Shown: in pieces, positions 7,840-17,265 of the stretch
Position numbering within the stretch: the stretch's first letter is position 1
Layout: every line of letters starts with the position of its first letter
NCBI GenBank assembly: GCA_019638975.1
Contig: JAHBST010000004.1
Span: 1 to 57,239, forward strand
Length of the DNA stretch: 57,239 bases
Direction: 5' to 3'
From: Cryobacterium sp.
GTDB lineage: Bacteria > Actinomycetota > Actinomycetes > Actinomycetales > Microbacteriaceae
The notes under the pieces: model-generated
The model's input: the letters and a program-made list of their open reading frames with translations, nothing else
What the model was told of the DNA's origin: nothing
Database searches by the model: none
Made by a program: the position numbers and the translations under genes

Positions 7840-9530
7840 ACGCCGCTGCAATAAGTCAGCGAAATGGACGACCGCTGGGGTTGTGGACCGGGTGCGAGCG
7901 ACTGGCCGGTCACGACGCCACCCGTGCACGTGTCGTCGGCAACCGGGTTGATGTTGAGTCCAAGCGGAGACAACTTGCGGTTCGCGTCGCCGATCGAGAG
8001 GCCGACGACTTTGGGGACATCCACGAGGCCGTCGGACACCAGAAGGTCGATGGTCGTGCCGAGGCGCGCTTGCGTGCCGCCCTCAGGATTCGTGCCCATG
8101 ACGACACCCTTCGGTACCGAAGGTGAGTGACTCGTCTTCGTGGATCCGTAGACGAATCCCGCTTCCGTCAAAGTCTTGATGGCTGCCTTTTGGGTTTGAT
8201 TGGTCACGAGCGGGATCGCGACGATACTGCGACCCGTCGAAACCCAGACTTTGACCGGGTAATTCTTGGCGACCCTCGTGCCGGCGACGGGTTCGACGCG
8301 CGTAATCGCCCCTTCGGGGACGGTGTCGCTCGGTTCCCCCAATCGGTTCGGAACCAGATGCAAGTCGGAGAGTTTCTGGGCGCCCGCCTCGTACGTCATT
8401 CCGACCACGTTCGGAACATCGACCGAGAGGTCGACGCCGATCTGTGTCGGTTGCAGATTGAGGACCCAGAAGGTCAGCCCGCCGAGAATGACCGCCATGA
8501 CGGCGATTCCCGCCCAAATCCACGCCACCGGCGGTCGGGATTGGGTGCGAACCACGCGATCGTCGGCCGAATTCGAGAGTTGGCGCATCGTCGCATCCGA
8601 ACCGGCGCGTGCGCTCGGATTCACTCCGAACAGCGTCGCGTTGAAATCGTCCTTCGGGGCCTTCTTCACGAGGACTTCGCCCGCGACCGCCGCCTCGAGT
8701 GCCGACCGGAATTCGGCCGCGGACTGGAACCGCGCAAACTTGTCCTTCTCCAGCGCATGCAGAACCACGGCATCCATCGCCGGCGACACCCGGGGATTCA
8801 GGGCACTCGGCCGTGCCGGCGTTTCGCTGATGTGCTGATACGCGACGGCGACAGGACGGTCGCCGTGGAACGGAGGCTTGCCCGTGAGCAGTTCGAAGAG
8901 CACGACACCGGTCGAATACAGGTCGGTGCGGGCATCGACGGTCTCGCCGCGTGCTTGCTCGGGAGAGAAATATTGTGCTGTTCCGAGCACGGCGCTCGTG
9001 TCGGCGACGGTCGCGGAGTTGTCGGATACCGCGCGGGCGATTCCGAAGTCCATCACTTTCACTTGCCCGCTTTGCGTGATCATGATGTTGCCGGGCTTGA
9101 TATCGCGGTGGACGAGAAGCGCGCGGTGGCTGTACTCGAGGGCGGTCAGCACTTGCCCCACGATTCGGGCGGCTTCCGATTGCTCGATCGGGCCGTCGGC
9201 GATGATGTCCTTCAGCAAACGTCCGTCAACGAATTCCATGACGATGAACGGCAATTGCGTTTCGGTCCCGTTCGCGTCGCGCACCGTCTCCTCGCCGGCA
9301 TCGAAGACGCGCACGATCGTCGGATGAGCCATTCGAGCCGCCTTCTGCGCTTCCTCGCGGAACAGCAGACGGAATTTGGGGTCGTTGGCGAGTGACGGGC
9401 GCAGCAGCTTCACCGCGACTTTGCGACCGAGCCGCGTGTCGACCCCGACATGGACATCCGCCATCCCTCCGCGGCCGATGAGGGCACCAACCTGGTACCT
9501 GCCGGCGAGCAGGCGAGAACCATCAGTCAC
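7836..9530 (-). CDS. pknB: Ser/Thr protein kinase PknB with three PASTA domains
   Basis: A 564-residue receptor kinase that senses muropeptides or lipid II and phosphorylates growth and division proteins. The kinase domain spans about residues 12-280: GRGGMADVH loop, K41, catalytic HRDIKPGN (D143), DFG at 161-163 and GTAQYFSPEQA. A membrane helix at about 335-357 is followed by three extracellular PASTA repeats (VDVPNVVGMTYEAG, SIVAIPLVTNQTQKAA, VDVPKVVGLSIGDA). The last repeat holds a Cys pair (DDTCTGG, TYCSGV) probably forming a disulfide. The GTG start is preceded by GGAG. It is the last gene of the wall operon, 61 bases after pknA. Confidence 0.96.
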   Translation of the reverse strand: MTDGSRLLAGRYQVGALIGRGGMADVHVGVDTRLGRKVAVKLLRPSLANDPKFRLLFREEAQKAARMAHPTIVRVFDAGEETVRDANGTETQLPFIVMEFVDGRLLKDIIADGPIEQSEAARIVGQVLTALEYSHRALLVHRDIKPGNIMITQSGQVKVMDFGIARAVSDNSATVADTSAVLGTAQYFSPEQARGETVDARTDLYSTGVVLFELLTGKPPFHGDRPVAVAYQHISETPARPSALNPRVSPAMDAVVLHALEKDKFARFQSAAEFRSALEAAVAGEVLVKKAPKDDFNATLFGVNPSARAGSDATMRQLSNSADDRVVRTQSRPPVAWIWAGIAVMAVILGGLTFWVLNLQPTQIGVDLSVDVPNVVGMTYEAGAQKLSDLHLVPNRLGEPSDTVPEGAITRVEPVAGTRVAKNYPVKVWVSTGRSIVAIPLVTNQTQKAAIKTLTEAGFVYGSTKTSHSPSVPKGVVMGTNPEGGTQARLGTTIDLLVSDGLVDVPKVVGLSIGDANRKLSPLGLNINPVADDTCTGGVVTGQSLAPGPQPQRSSISLTYCSGV

Positions 9531-9591
9531 GTGTGTGTCTCCGGGGATGCAGGGGCAATTCCTTGCCAGTGTACCCGCATGCGCGACGGGC

Positions 9592-11223
9592 TCACGGGAC
9601 AGTGAGTGTCAACACGTCCGACATGGGCGACGGCGAGCCCGAGCAGGATGCCGTATAGGAGACTTTCGTGTTTCCCGAATCGGGGCGGAGCGTGATCGTC
9701 GCGGTCGTCGTTCCGGCCGGCACGGGGTTGGCGGAGTTGATCGTGCCGTTCTCGATCGCGATGTTGTAGCTCTCGAGAGTCGTGCCGGTAGGGCAGCCGG
9801 TGTAAGTGGGCCAATTGAGCGTGACGTTTTGCGAGGCGGTGTACGGGCCGGATGGCGTCGCGCTGAGACCGCCCGGCTTGGTGGCCGGCATGGGCGCGTA
9901 GATCTTGACGTTGATCGTCGTGCCTTGTGCCACATTGCCGGCAGGGCTGATCGCGTAGACCTTCAGCTCATCGTCCTTCGTCGGTGCGGTCTCGCCTTGA
10001 GTGACGTTGTAGGAGAGCTTCAGCTTGTCGAGCGCCGCTTCGACTTCATCCTGAGTCATTCCCCTGAATTGGGAAATATTGATGTTGACGAGATCGTCCG
10101 TGGGCGACGGTGTTATCGACGGCGTTTGCGAAGTCGAGTCCGACGGCGGAGTCGAGGGAGAGCCGCCCGTATTCGGCTGCACGAAGAGTGCGATGACGGC
10201 TCCGACGAGAACAACCAGCAGTATCGCGATGAGCGCGACGAGCGGCCAGGTCCACGGATTTCGGCGCTTGGCTTCCGCGGGCGCTCCCGTCGCTCCATAG
10301 CCCTCCATGGTCGGAAGAACGCGAGTGGTCGACGTCTGCCCGAACGCCGTGCCGAGAGACGATTCACCGAGAACGCCGGGCACGGCCGTCGCGGCGGCCG
10401 AGACGTCCCCGCGCCGCAACGCTTGCGCAGCACGTGCAAGGTGCGCGGCGGATGCGGGTCGGTCGGACGGATTCTTTGCGATCGACGAGTAGACGAGGTT
10501 GCGCACCGGCTCCGCGACCGTCACGGGAAGATCGGGCGGAGTCTCGTTGATTTGCGCCATCGCGATGGCGACCTGGGATTCGCCCGTGAAGGGGCGCCGT
10601 CCCGCGAGCGCTTCATACGCGACGATTCCGAGCGAGTAGATGTCGGTCGTCGGGGATGCCGAATGCCCGCTCGCTTGCTCAGGCGAAAGGTACTGCACCG
10701 TACCCATGACCTGACCGGTGGCCGTCAGCGGAACCTGATCCGCAATCCGGGCGATCCCGAAGTCGGTGATCTTCACCCGGCCGTCCGGAGTAATGAGAAG
10801 ATTGCCCGGCTTGATGTCGCGGTGGACGAGTCCCGCCGCGTGGGCGGCGTGAAGCGCCGATGCGGTTTGCGCCACGATGTCGAGAACGCGATCCGTGGCG
10901 AGCACTCGTTCACGCTCGAGGATCGTGGACAGCGCTTCGCCGGGAACGAGCTCCATGACGAGGTAGGCGCTGCCTTCCTCCTCGCCGTAATCGAAAACGT
11001 TGGCGATGCCCTCGTGATTGACGAGCGCGGCATGCCGAGCCTCCGCCCGGAATCGCTCCAGGAAACCGGGGTCCCCGAGGTACTCATCCTTGAGGATCTT
11101 TATCGCGACCGTGCGACCGATCACAAGATCGGTGGCCTGCCAGACTTCGCCCATGCCCCCGATGGCGATGCGATTCGCGAGTTGGTACCGCCCCCCGAAT
11201 GTGAGGCCGCTCGTGGGTCTCAT
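9592..11223 (-). CDS. pknA: Ser/Thr protein kinase PknA with PASTA-like and Ig/FN3-like extracellular tail
   Basis: A 543-residue receptor kinase, partner of PknB in controlling cell shape and division. The kinase core has IAIGGMGEVW, VAIKILKDE, HRDIKPGNLLI, DFGIARIADQ and GTVQYLSPEQA. After a Ser/Thr-rich linker and one membrane helix (WPLVALIAILLVVLVGAVIA) comes a Pro/Ser/Thr stretch, one PASTA-like repeat (INISQFRGMTQDEVEAALDK) and a C-terminal beta-rich domain with two cysteines (YTGCPTG, TASCSGS) that looks Ig- or FN3-like. Mycobacterial PknA lacks such an ectodomain. The ATG overlaps the pbpA stop by 4 bases. Confidence 0.93.
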   Translation of the reverse strand: MRPTSGLTFGGRYQLANRIAIGGMGEVWQATDLVIGRTVAIKILKDEYLGDPGFLERFRAEARHAALVNHEGIANVFDYGEEEGSAYLVMELVPGEALSTILERERVLATDRVLDIVAQTASALHAAHAAGLVHRDIKPGNLLITPDGRVKITDFGIARIADQVPLTATGQVMGTVQYLSPEQASGHSASPTTDIYSLGIVAYEALAGRRPFTGESQVAIAMAQINETPPDLPVTVAEPVRNLVYSSIAKNPSDRPASAAHLARAAQALRRGDVSAAATAVPGVLGESSLGTAFGQTSTTRVLPTMEGYGATGAPAEAKRRNPWTWPLVALIAILLVVLVGAVIALFVQPNTGGSPSTPPSDSTSQTPSITPSPTDDLVNINISQFRGMTQDEVEAALDKLKLSYNVTQGETAPTKDDELKVYAISPAGNVAQGTTINVKIYAPMPATKPGGLSATPSGPYTASQNVTLNWPTYTGCPTGTTLESYNIAIENGTINSANPVPAGTTTATITLRPDSGNTKVSYTASCSGSPSPMSDVLTLTVP

Positions 11224-12659
11224 TTGTTCAGCACCGCCTCAATAACTTTCCTCGCAATTGGTGCTGCGACCGCGTTGCCGAAGCTGGTTCCGTTTTCGAC
11301 AACGACTGCAACGGCAATCCTTGGGTCGTTTGCTGGGGCAAAACCGGTGAACCAGAGGGTCAAAAGCCGACCCTCGCCGTTCTGTGCTGTTCCGGTCTTG
11401 CCGGCCACATCGACTCCATTTATTCTGCCATTGCTTGCCGCCCCATTGTTCACGTTGTTGACCATCATTTGAGTGAGTGTCGCGCTGGACTCCGGTGTGA
11501 TGGGGGCGCTGAGCACGGTGGGCTGGAACGGCTGGATGACGGTCAAATCGGGAGCGATGATGGATTTGACGAGCGTGGGCTTCATGACGACGCCGCGATT
11601 CGCGATTGCGGCAGACACCATCGCGATCTGCAGCGGCGTGACTCTCACGTTCGCCTGGCCGAACGAGGAGAGCATGAGCTGGGGCGCATCGAGGCTCTCC
11701 GGAATCGTGCTCGCCGTCACGGGCATGGGTATATCGAGGGAGCTGCTGAATCCGTAGGCCTTCGCGTACGCGCGGAGTTCGTCCTCGCCGACGGCGCTCC
11801 CGATCTCAGCGAACGGAATGTTGCAACTGAGGCGGAGGGCATCCGCGAGCGTCACGGTCTTGCCGGGACCGCACGTGCCACCCCCGGCATTCGTGATGTA
11901 CGAGTCGCTCAGCGGCAACTGGAGCCGCGCGGGGTTCGGGAATCTGCTTTCCGGAGTGAACTTGCCGCTGTCGAGTGCTGCCGAAGCGACGACGAGCTTG
12001 AACACGCTGCCCGGGTGATACAGGTCACCGCTGATGGTTCTGTTGATGAGCGGATTGGCCGAGCTGTTGAGCAGCTGGTTGTAAGCGGAAATCACATCCG
12101 TGGATTTGTGGGATGCAAGGCGGTTCGGATCGTATGACGGTTTCGATACCATCGCGAGGATGGCGCCCGTTCGCGGATCGATCGCGACGACGGCGCCGGA
12201 ATTGCTGCCGAGCGCATCCCAGGCAGCCTTTTGCGCTACCGGATCGATCGTGAGTTCGACAGCCGCGCCCTTCGGGGTCTGCCCTGTGAGAATCGCGTTC
12301 ACTTTGGCGAGGAACTGATCGTTCGCCGTCCCGCTCAAGTAGTCGTTGAGTGCGCCTTCGATTCCGACGGTTCCCTGATTGAGGGTGAAATACCCGGTGA
12401 TGGGCGCGTACATCTCCGGGTCGGTGTATACCCGCTGGAACTTGTACTGATCGTCGCTGGGTTTGGATTCGGCGATCGGATTGCCCGCAACGAGGATCGG
12501 ACCACGTTCCGCGGAGTAACTGTCGTACAGGGTCCGCACGTTTCGGCTGTCCGCACGCAAGTTATCGACCTGGAATACGGCGATGGTCGTCGTCGAGCAC
12601 AGCAGTGCGACGAACATGATCAGGATCGCACCGCTTACGCGCTTGAGCTCGCGATTCAT
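11220..12659 (-). CDS. pbpA: Penicillin-binding protein A (class B transpeptidase)
   Basis: A 479-residue peptidoglycan DD-transpeptidase. An N-terminal membrane anchor (ILIMFVALLCSTTTIAVFQ) is followed by a short dimerisation domain and the transpeptidase domain. Catalytic motifs are present: SxxK in PGSVFK (S218/K221), SxN in LSCN (278-280) and KTG in VAGKTGTAQ. It is clearly smaller than FtsI, as usual for PbpA of this operon. It overlaps rodA and pknA by 4 bases on each side, implying coupled translation with its SEDS partner. Confidence 0.95.
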   Translation of the reverse strand: MNRELKRVSGAILIMFVALLCSTTTIAVFQVDNLRADSRNVRTLYDSYSAERGPILVAGNPIAESKPSDDQYKFQRVYTDPEMYAPITGYFTLNQGTVGIEGALNDYLSGTANDQFLAKVNAILTGQTPKGAAVELTIDPVAQKAAWDALGSNSGAVVAIDPRTGAILAMVSKPSYDPNRLASHKSTDVISAYNQLLNSSANPLINRTISGDLYHPGSVFKLVVASAALDSGKFTPESRFPNPARLQLPLSDSYITNAGGGTCGPGKTVTLADALRLSCNIPFAEIGSAVGEDELRAYAKAYGFSSSLDIPMPVTASTIPESLDAPQLMLSSFGQANVRVTPLQIAMVSAAIANRGVVMKPTLVKSIIAPDLTVIQPFQPTVLSAPITPESSATLTQMMVNNVNNGAASNGRINGVDVAGKTGTAQNGEGRLLTLWFTGFAPANDPRIAVAVVVENGTSFGNAVAAPIARKVIEAVLNK

Positions 12660-14077
12660 GGACCGATCACCAGCCTCGGCTGGTTTCGCACGGTATCCGA
12701 GAGCCTCAACAACAACGCGACGATGATCCAGTTGGCGACGAGCGACGAGCCGCCGGCTGCCAGGAACGGGGTCGTGAGCCCGGTGAGCGGGATCACGCGA
12801 GTCACTCCGCCTACGACGATGAATACCTGGAGCGCGATCACGAACGACAGTCCGACGCCGAGAAGCCGGCCGAAGTCATCCTGCCCCGCGAATCCGATGC
12901 GCATCCCCCTGGATACGAGGATCAGGTAGAGCGCGAAAATTGCGAACAGGCCCGCGAGCCCGAGCTCTTCCCCGAGGCTCGCCATGATGTAGTCGCTTTC
13001 CGCGAGAGGTACGATCTGCGGCCGGCCTTCGCCGAGTCCGGTGCCGATGAGACCGCCATGTGCAAGCCCGAAGAGTCCTTGCACCAATTGGTAGCTGCCG
13101 CCGAACGCGTCGTACACGCTCGGTGCGAACGCATCCAGCCAGCCGTGGAATCGGGAGGCGACGTAGGCGAAAAGCTGGCTGGCCAAAATGGCGCCGCCGA
13201 CGAAGAGGATGAGGCCCAGTGCAACCCAACTGAGACGTCCCGTGGCGACGTAGATCATGACGAGAAAGAGCCCGAAATACAACAGCGAGGTGCCGAGGTC
13301 GCGCTGCACGATGAGCACGAGCATCGCGGCGGCCCAAATGACGAGAATCGGTCCCAGGTCTCGTGCTCGCGGGAAGCGCATCCCGAGCACCGTGCGTCCG
13401 ACCATGGAGAGGCTGTCCCTGGCCTGCACGAGGTACCCGGCGAAGAAAATCGCGAGCGCGATTTTGGCGAGTTCGCCCGGCTGGAACGAGAAAAATCCGA
13501 GGCGCACCCACAATCGGGCGCCGAACTGCTCATACCCGATGACGGGAAGCATCGGCAGGAGCAGGAGCACAATCCCCGTGAACATCGCGATGTACCGGTA
13601 GCGCTGGAGCACGCGGTGGTTTCGGATGACAACGATCACCGCGAGCGCGATGACCATGGCGATCGCGGTCCACGCAATCTGGCGGATTCCGTCGGCCGCC
13701 CACCCGACGCTCTTCTGCGCGAGGTCGAGCCGGTAGATTTCCGCGATGCCGAGGCCGTTCAGCAGGGTCGCGACGGGGAGAATGAACGGGTCGGCATCGG
13801 GAGCGACGAATCGCAACGCGATGTGCATGCCGACCGCGAGAACGGCGAGGCCGCCGCCCATCCAGATGATCTCCGGCTGAATCTCCCCCAAAGCCCCGAG
13901 CTGCACGAGCACAACGGCGATCCCGTTCAGGATGCACGCGAACACGAGAAGGACGAGCTCGAGGTTGCGCAGTTTCGCCGGCAAGTGCAGCCGCAGACGC
14001 AGATTACCGCCGTGCTCGACGGGAGCCCCGGCCGTTTCGGGCGGGGCCGCGGAGGTCTGCCTGGTCGGGTTAGCCAT
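12656..14077 (-). CDS. rodA: SEDS peptidoglycan polymerase RodA (FtsW/RodA/SpoVE family)
   Basis: A 473-residue polytopic glycosyltransferase polymerising lipid II together with PbpA. About twelve hydrophobic segments are visible, and SEDS hallmarks include FSFQPGELAKIALAIF and PLAESDYIMASLGEELG. The start at 14077 is chosen because ATGGCTAA contains the pstP stop (8-base overlap); the longer frame upstream lies entirely inside pstP. The N-terminal ~40 residues are polar and cytoplasmic. Cell elongation is the expected role. Confidence 0.94.
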   Translation of the reverse strand: MANPTRQTSAAPPETAGAPVEHGGNLRLRLHLPAKLRNLELVLLVFACILNGIAVVLVQLGALGEIQPEIIWMGGGLAVLAVGMHIALRFVAPDADPFILPVATLLNGLGIAEIYRLDLAQKSVGWAADGIRQIAWTAIAMVIALAVIVVIRNHRVLQRYRYIAMFTGIVLLLLPMLPVIGYEQFGARLWVRLGFFSFQPGELAKIALAIFFAGYLVQARDSLSMVGRTVLGMRFPRARDLGPILVIWAAAMLVLIVQRDLGTSLLYFGLFLVMIYVATGRLSWVALGLILFVGGAILASQLFAYVASRFHGWLDAFAPSVYDAFGGSYQLVQGLFGLAHGGLIGTGLGEGRPQIVPLAESDYIMASLGEELGLAGLFAIFALYLILVSRGMRIGFAGQDDFGRLLGVGLSFVIALQVFIVVGGVTRVIPLTGLTTPFLAAGGSSLVANWIIVALLLRLSDTVRNQPRLVIGP

Positions 14078-15314
14078 TGCTCGAATCGGCCAGCCTTTGG
14101 ATGATGGCCCGCGCGTCATCCAGGTCCCTCGCGCTGATCGTGTCCTCGACGGTCGATCGCGTGTAGGGCGTCAGGTCGGTGAGTTTGATACTCGTTTGCT
14201 GATACACGCTGTGCAGCGAGATCGGGCCGAGATCCTGCTGGACGCCTTGATAGATCGCCACGGTCTCCCCGTTCACGCCGACGTAGTAATGCATTTGCGT
14301 CCAGCGATAGGCGAACAGGAGCGCGACGGCGATCGCCGCGATGATGAGCGCGATCCCGACGAGCCATGTGATCCGGCGTCGGATTGCGCGGCGCTTGTCC
14401 TCGAGGATGAGCTCGTCGAGGTATTCCTCGGATTCGGGCTCGAAGTGGCTGTCCTCCCGCTGTGTCGACTTGAGCGGATGCAGGAGGAGGGTCGGCAGGC
14501 GCAGTGCGCGCCGAGCGCTGTCAGCTTCGTACGTGAGAGGAAGTGCCGCGGATCCGACGGTGAGCGGCGGATTGGACGACGAGTCGCCGTTGTCCCCGAT
14601 GTCCACCAACACGACGGTGACGTTGTCGGGCGCACCCTGATCGAGACTTTCCCGCACGAGGCGATTGCAGGCATCCTTCGTGCCCGCGAAGGCGCCGAGC
14701 ACCGTCGAGATCTTGTCATCCGAGACGTAGCTGCTCAGTCCGTCGGAGCACAGCAGCCAACGGTCGCCGGGTTGAGTGTCGAAGATCGCGGTGTCGATCT
14801 CGGGGGAGGAATCGACGTCGCCGAGGACTCGCATGAGTACGGACCGCCGTGGGTGAACGGCGGCCTCCTCCTGAGTGATGCGACCGCTGTCGACGAGGCG
14901 TTGGACGAAAGTGTGGTCTGCGCTGATCTGTTCGAGCGTGCCGTCACGGTAAAGGTAGATGCGCGAGTCGCCGATGTGGGCGAGCACCACTTTGTCGCCG
15001 ACCCGGGCGATCGCGCTCACGGTCGTCCCCATGCCGGTGAGTTCGGCGTGGTCGAATACCGTTTCGGCAAGCATCGTATTGGCCGCGAGCAGCGCCGTCT
15101 GGAGGGCGAACTCGGCATCCTGAGCGGAAGCGTAAGGTTTGTCCGCTTCGACGATTCGCTTGAGCGCGATCGCGGACGCGACGTCTCCGCCGGCGTGGCC
15201 GCCCATCCCGTCGGCGACGAGGAAGATGTGCCGGCCGGCGTAGCCAGAGTCCTGGTTGTTGGCGCGGATCTTCCCGACGTGGGAGACCGCGGCGCTCCTG
15301 CCCATGGTCGCCAT
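14070..15314 (-). CDS. pstP: PP2C-type Ser/Thr phosphatase PstP
   Basis: A 414-residue metal-dependent phosphatase that reverses PknA/PknB phosphorylation. The catalytic domain spans about residues 5-240: RANNQDSGYAG, VADGMGGHAGG, LLCSDGLSSYVSDD and GAPDNVTVVLVDIG supply the metal-binding aspartates. A linker with a cluster of acidic residues precedes one membrane helix (WLVGIALIIAAIAVALLFAY) and a ~75-residue extracellular tail. The start is either ATG 15314 or the ATG three codons later; I keep the first. The fhaB stop is 3 bases upstream. Confidence 0.94.
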   Translation of the reverse strand: MATMGRSAAVSHVGKIRANNQDSGYAGRHIFLVADGMGGHAGGDVASAIALKRIVEADKPYASAQDAEFALQTALLAANTMLAETVFDHAELTGMGTTVSAIARVGDKVVLAHIGDSRIYLYRDGTLEQISADHTFVQRLVDSGRITQEEAAVHPRRSVLMRVLGDVDSSPEIDTAIFDTQPGDRWLLCSDGLSSYVSDDKISTVLGAFAGTKDACNRLVRESLDQGAPDNVTVVLVDIGDNGDSSSNPPLTVGSAALPLTYEADSARRALRLPTLLLHPLKSTQREDSHFEPESEEYLDELILEDKRRAIRRRITWLVGIALIIAAIAVALLFAYRWTQMHYYVGVNGETVAIYQGVQQDLGPISLHSVYQQTSIKLTDLTPYTRSTVEDTISARDLDDARAIIQRLADSSNG

Positions 15315-15317
15315 CAG

Positions 15318-15824
15318 CTACCGCCGAAGCTCGAAGCTCGTCGTGCCGATCCGGATGGGGGTGTTGAGCGGAACCGGTGTGGGCACGGTCACGCGAACCT
15401 CCCCGAGGAACGTACCGTTCGTGGAGTCGAGATCCTGGATGGCCCACTCGTCGCCCCACAGGAGAAGGCGCGCATGGTGCGTAGAGGTGTAGTCGTCGCG
15501 GATGACGAGTCCGCTTTCCGCGGACCGCCCGATCGTGAGCGGTTCGCCGGCAAGCGGGATCTCGAGTCCTTCCTTCGCACCCGACGTGATCACGAGGCGC
15601 TTGGCATTGTCGAGCGTCGCTTTCGCCGACTTGGCCGAAGCATGAGGAGCGGGCTTTGTCGAAGCCGTGACGGCCGGGGCCGAAGCGGCAGCCATTTCGG
15701 CCGGAAGCCGTTTCACTCGCTGCCCGAAGAGATCCGTGCGCAATGCGTACACGATCGCGAAAATGAAGACCCACAGAAGTAGAAGGAATCCGAAGCGCAA
15801 TACGAGAAGCGTGAGTTCACTCAC
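15318..15824 (-). CDS. fhaB: FHA-domain membrane protein FhaB (FipA)
   Basis: A 168-residue protein: one N-terminal membrane helix (LLVLRFGFLLLLWVFIFAIV), an Ala/Lys-rich linker, and a C-terminal forkhead-associated domain with GRSAESGLVI, STHHARLL and DLDSTNGTFLG, which bind phosphothreonine. In mycobacteria FhaB/FipA joins FtsZ and FtsQ at the septum after PknA phosphorylation. The start is GTG 15824, which overlaps the fhaA stop (GTGA); the longer frame upstream runs antiparallel to nothing useful and lacks FHA features. Confidence 0.93.
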   Translation of the reverse strand: MSELTLLVLRFGFLLLLWVFIFAIVYALRTDLFGQRVKRLPAEMAAASAPAVTASTKPAPHASAKSAKATLDNAKRLVITSGAKEGLEIPLAGEPLTIGRSAESGLVIRDDYTSTHHARLLLWGDEWAIQDLDSTNGTFLGEVRVTVPTPVPLNTPIRIGTTSFELRR

Positions 15825-16543
15825 CAGGGGTCTCCTCCGTCTCGCTTTGCGCGAAGGTCGGAGAACTGTTCCACCGACGCTGATTGGGCGAGCACTCGGA
15901 ACACGATACGGGTTCTGCCGATCGAAATCACGGAATCGGGGGGCAGGGCGGCCTTCGTCACGGGCGCGCCGTTCAATTGGGATCCGTTCGTCGAGCCCAG
16001 ATCGTTGACTTGCGCGCGCTTGCCGTCCCAGAGAATTTCGACGTGTCGACGGGATATTCCGCTGTCGTCGACTGTGATATCCGCTTCGCCGCCACGACCG
16101 ATGACGGTGTGCGATTTTGTGATGGGATACCGCTTGCCGCCGATGTCGAGGATCGGCGTCCACGACACTTCACCTTTCACGTTCGACGACTCGATTCGCA
16201 CGACGCCTTCCGCGAGGGCGGGGTCTTCCGCCAGGCGGATGCTGATGCCGCCGGCGAACTGGTAATGCTGCGCAGTCGCATGCGTTTGCACGAGTTGCGT
16301 GAATTCGTCGATGAGCGTCGGACCGATGCCGGTCATCCGCTCGTAGTCGCCGGGCGCGAGGTACACGCCGAACTTGTTGGGGACGAGGATGCGGTCCCGG
16401 GCGACCACCGCCGCTTTCGTGTCGAGCTCGCGTCGGAGGGCCGACGTGATTTCGACTGGCTGGAGCCCGCTCTTGAAGGTCCTGGCGAAGGCGCCGTTGA
16501 CGACTCGCTCAAGTCCCTTTTCAAAGCTATCCAGCAGGCCCAA
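15821..16543 (-). CDS. fhaA: FhaA: DUF3662 plus FHA domain protein
   Basis: A 240-residue cytoplasmic protein with an N-terminal DUF3662 domain (GLLDSFEKGLERVVNGAF to about residue 120) and a C-terminal FHA domain with VIGRGGEADI, ISRRHVEI and DLGSTNGSQLNG. FhaA recognises phosphorylated partners such as the pseudokinase domain of MviN in mycobacteria. It begins with the rare codon TTG, but the ribosome-binding site AAGGAGGAAG is almost ideal. It is the first gene of the seven-gene wall operon. Confidence 0.93.
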   Translation of the reverse strand: MGLLDSFEKGLERVVNGAFARTFKSGLQPVEITSALRRELDTKAAVVARDRILVPNKFGVYLAPGDYERMTGIGPTLIDEFTQLVQTHATAQHYQFAGGISIRLAEDPALAEGVVRIESSNVKGEVSWTPILDIGGKRYPITKSHTVIGRGGEADITVDDSGISRRHVEILWDGKRAQVNDLGSTNGSQLNGAPVTKAALPPDSVISIGRTRIVFRVLAQSASVEQFSDLRAKRDGGDPW

Positions 16544-16676
16544 GGATCTTCCTCCTTACCCTGTTGATGTTAGCCGCCCGGCCCGGGAAGACGGCCCATC
16601 AGGGGCGAATCGACAACGCTCGCCCGAAGATCTGACGGCGCATCGGGGCCTTCCGCTGTGATAATCTCACTACGCT

Positions 16677-16760
<84 letters not shown>

Positions 16761-16832
16761 CAATGCTCATGGTCGCTCGCGGGGATGGCCGAGTTCCCCG
16801 GCGCGAATATCCGCTTCAGAGAGGATGACTCC

Positions 16833-17168
16833 ATGCAATACCTCATCAATGTCATCGCAGGACCAGACCAAATGGGCACGCCTGACGAGATGGTCGCGAT
16901 CGACGCGTTCAACGACAAACTCATCGCAAACGGACACTGGGTTTTCGCGGCTGGTCTCGCCGACCCGTCCTCATCGACGGTCATCGACAACCGCGGCGAC
17001 AAGCCCATCCTCACGGACGGCCCTTTCCTGGAAGCGAAAGAGTGGGCGGCCGGATTCTGGATCATCGAAGCGGACAACCTCGACGTCGCCCTCGACCTGA
17101 TGACGGAAGGCTCGAAAGCGTGCAATCGTCGCCTCGAAGTGCGCCCCGTCCTGGCGGCACCGCAATAG
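16833..17168 (+). CDS. YCII-related domain protein
   Basis: A 111-residue protein of the YciI/YCII dimeric alpha-beta barrel family (Pfam YCII). Visible family features are the opening MQYLINVIAG, GHWVFAAGLADP, ILTDGPFLEAKEWAAGFWII and the C-terminal EVRPV. Actinobacterial members often accompany ECF sigma factors, but none is encoded here. The ATG at 16833 is preceded by GAGAGG; the upstream frame runs into the tRNA and is spurious. The biochemical function is unknown. Confidence 0.85.
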   Translation: MQYLINVIAGPDQMGTPDEMVAIDAFNDKLIANGHWVFAAGLADPSSSTVIDNRGDKPILTDGPFLEAKEWAAGFWIIEADNLDVALDLMTEGSKACNRRLEVRPVLAAPQ

Positions 17169-17252
17169 ACATCCGCGAAGCAATGGTCCGCGCCGAATGC
17201 CGACCTGAAGCGCCGCGCGCGACACGGTTGCGGCCGCCCTCCGGTTGCGGGG

Positions 17253-17258
17253 TAACGT
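17253..17258 (+). promoter_or_regulatory. -10 box of a leaderless promoter
   Basis: TAACGT lies 7 bases before ATG 17266, with no Shine-Dalgarno. It favours 17266 over the upstream ATG at 17245. Confidence 0.5.
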
Positions 17259-17265
17259 CGGTGAA

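Noticed and set aside
9376..11472. Long plus-strand frame (698 codons) opposite pknA
   Set aside because: Arg-rich composition, no domain and complete overlap with a clear kinase gene; a GC-driven artefact.
13932..15782. Long plus-strand frame (616 codons) opposite rodA, pstP and fhaB
   Set aside because: Antisense to three recognised genes and without any recognisable motif.
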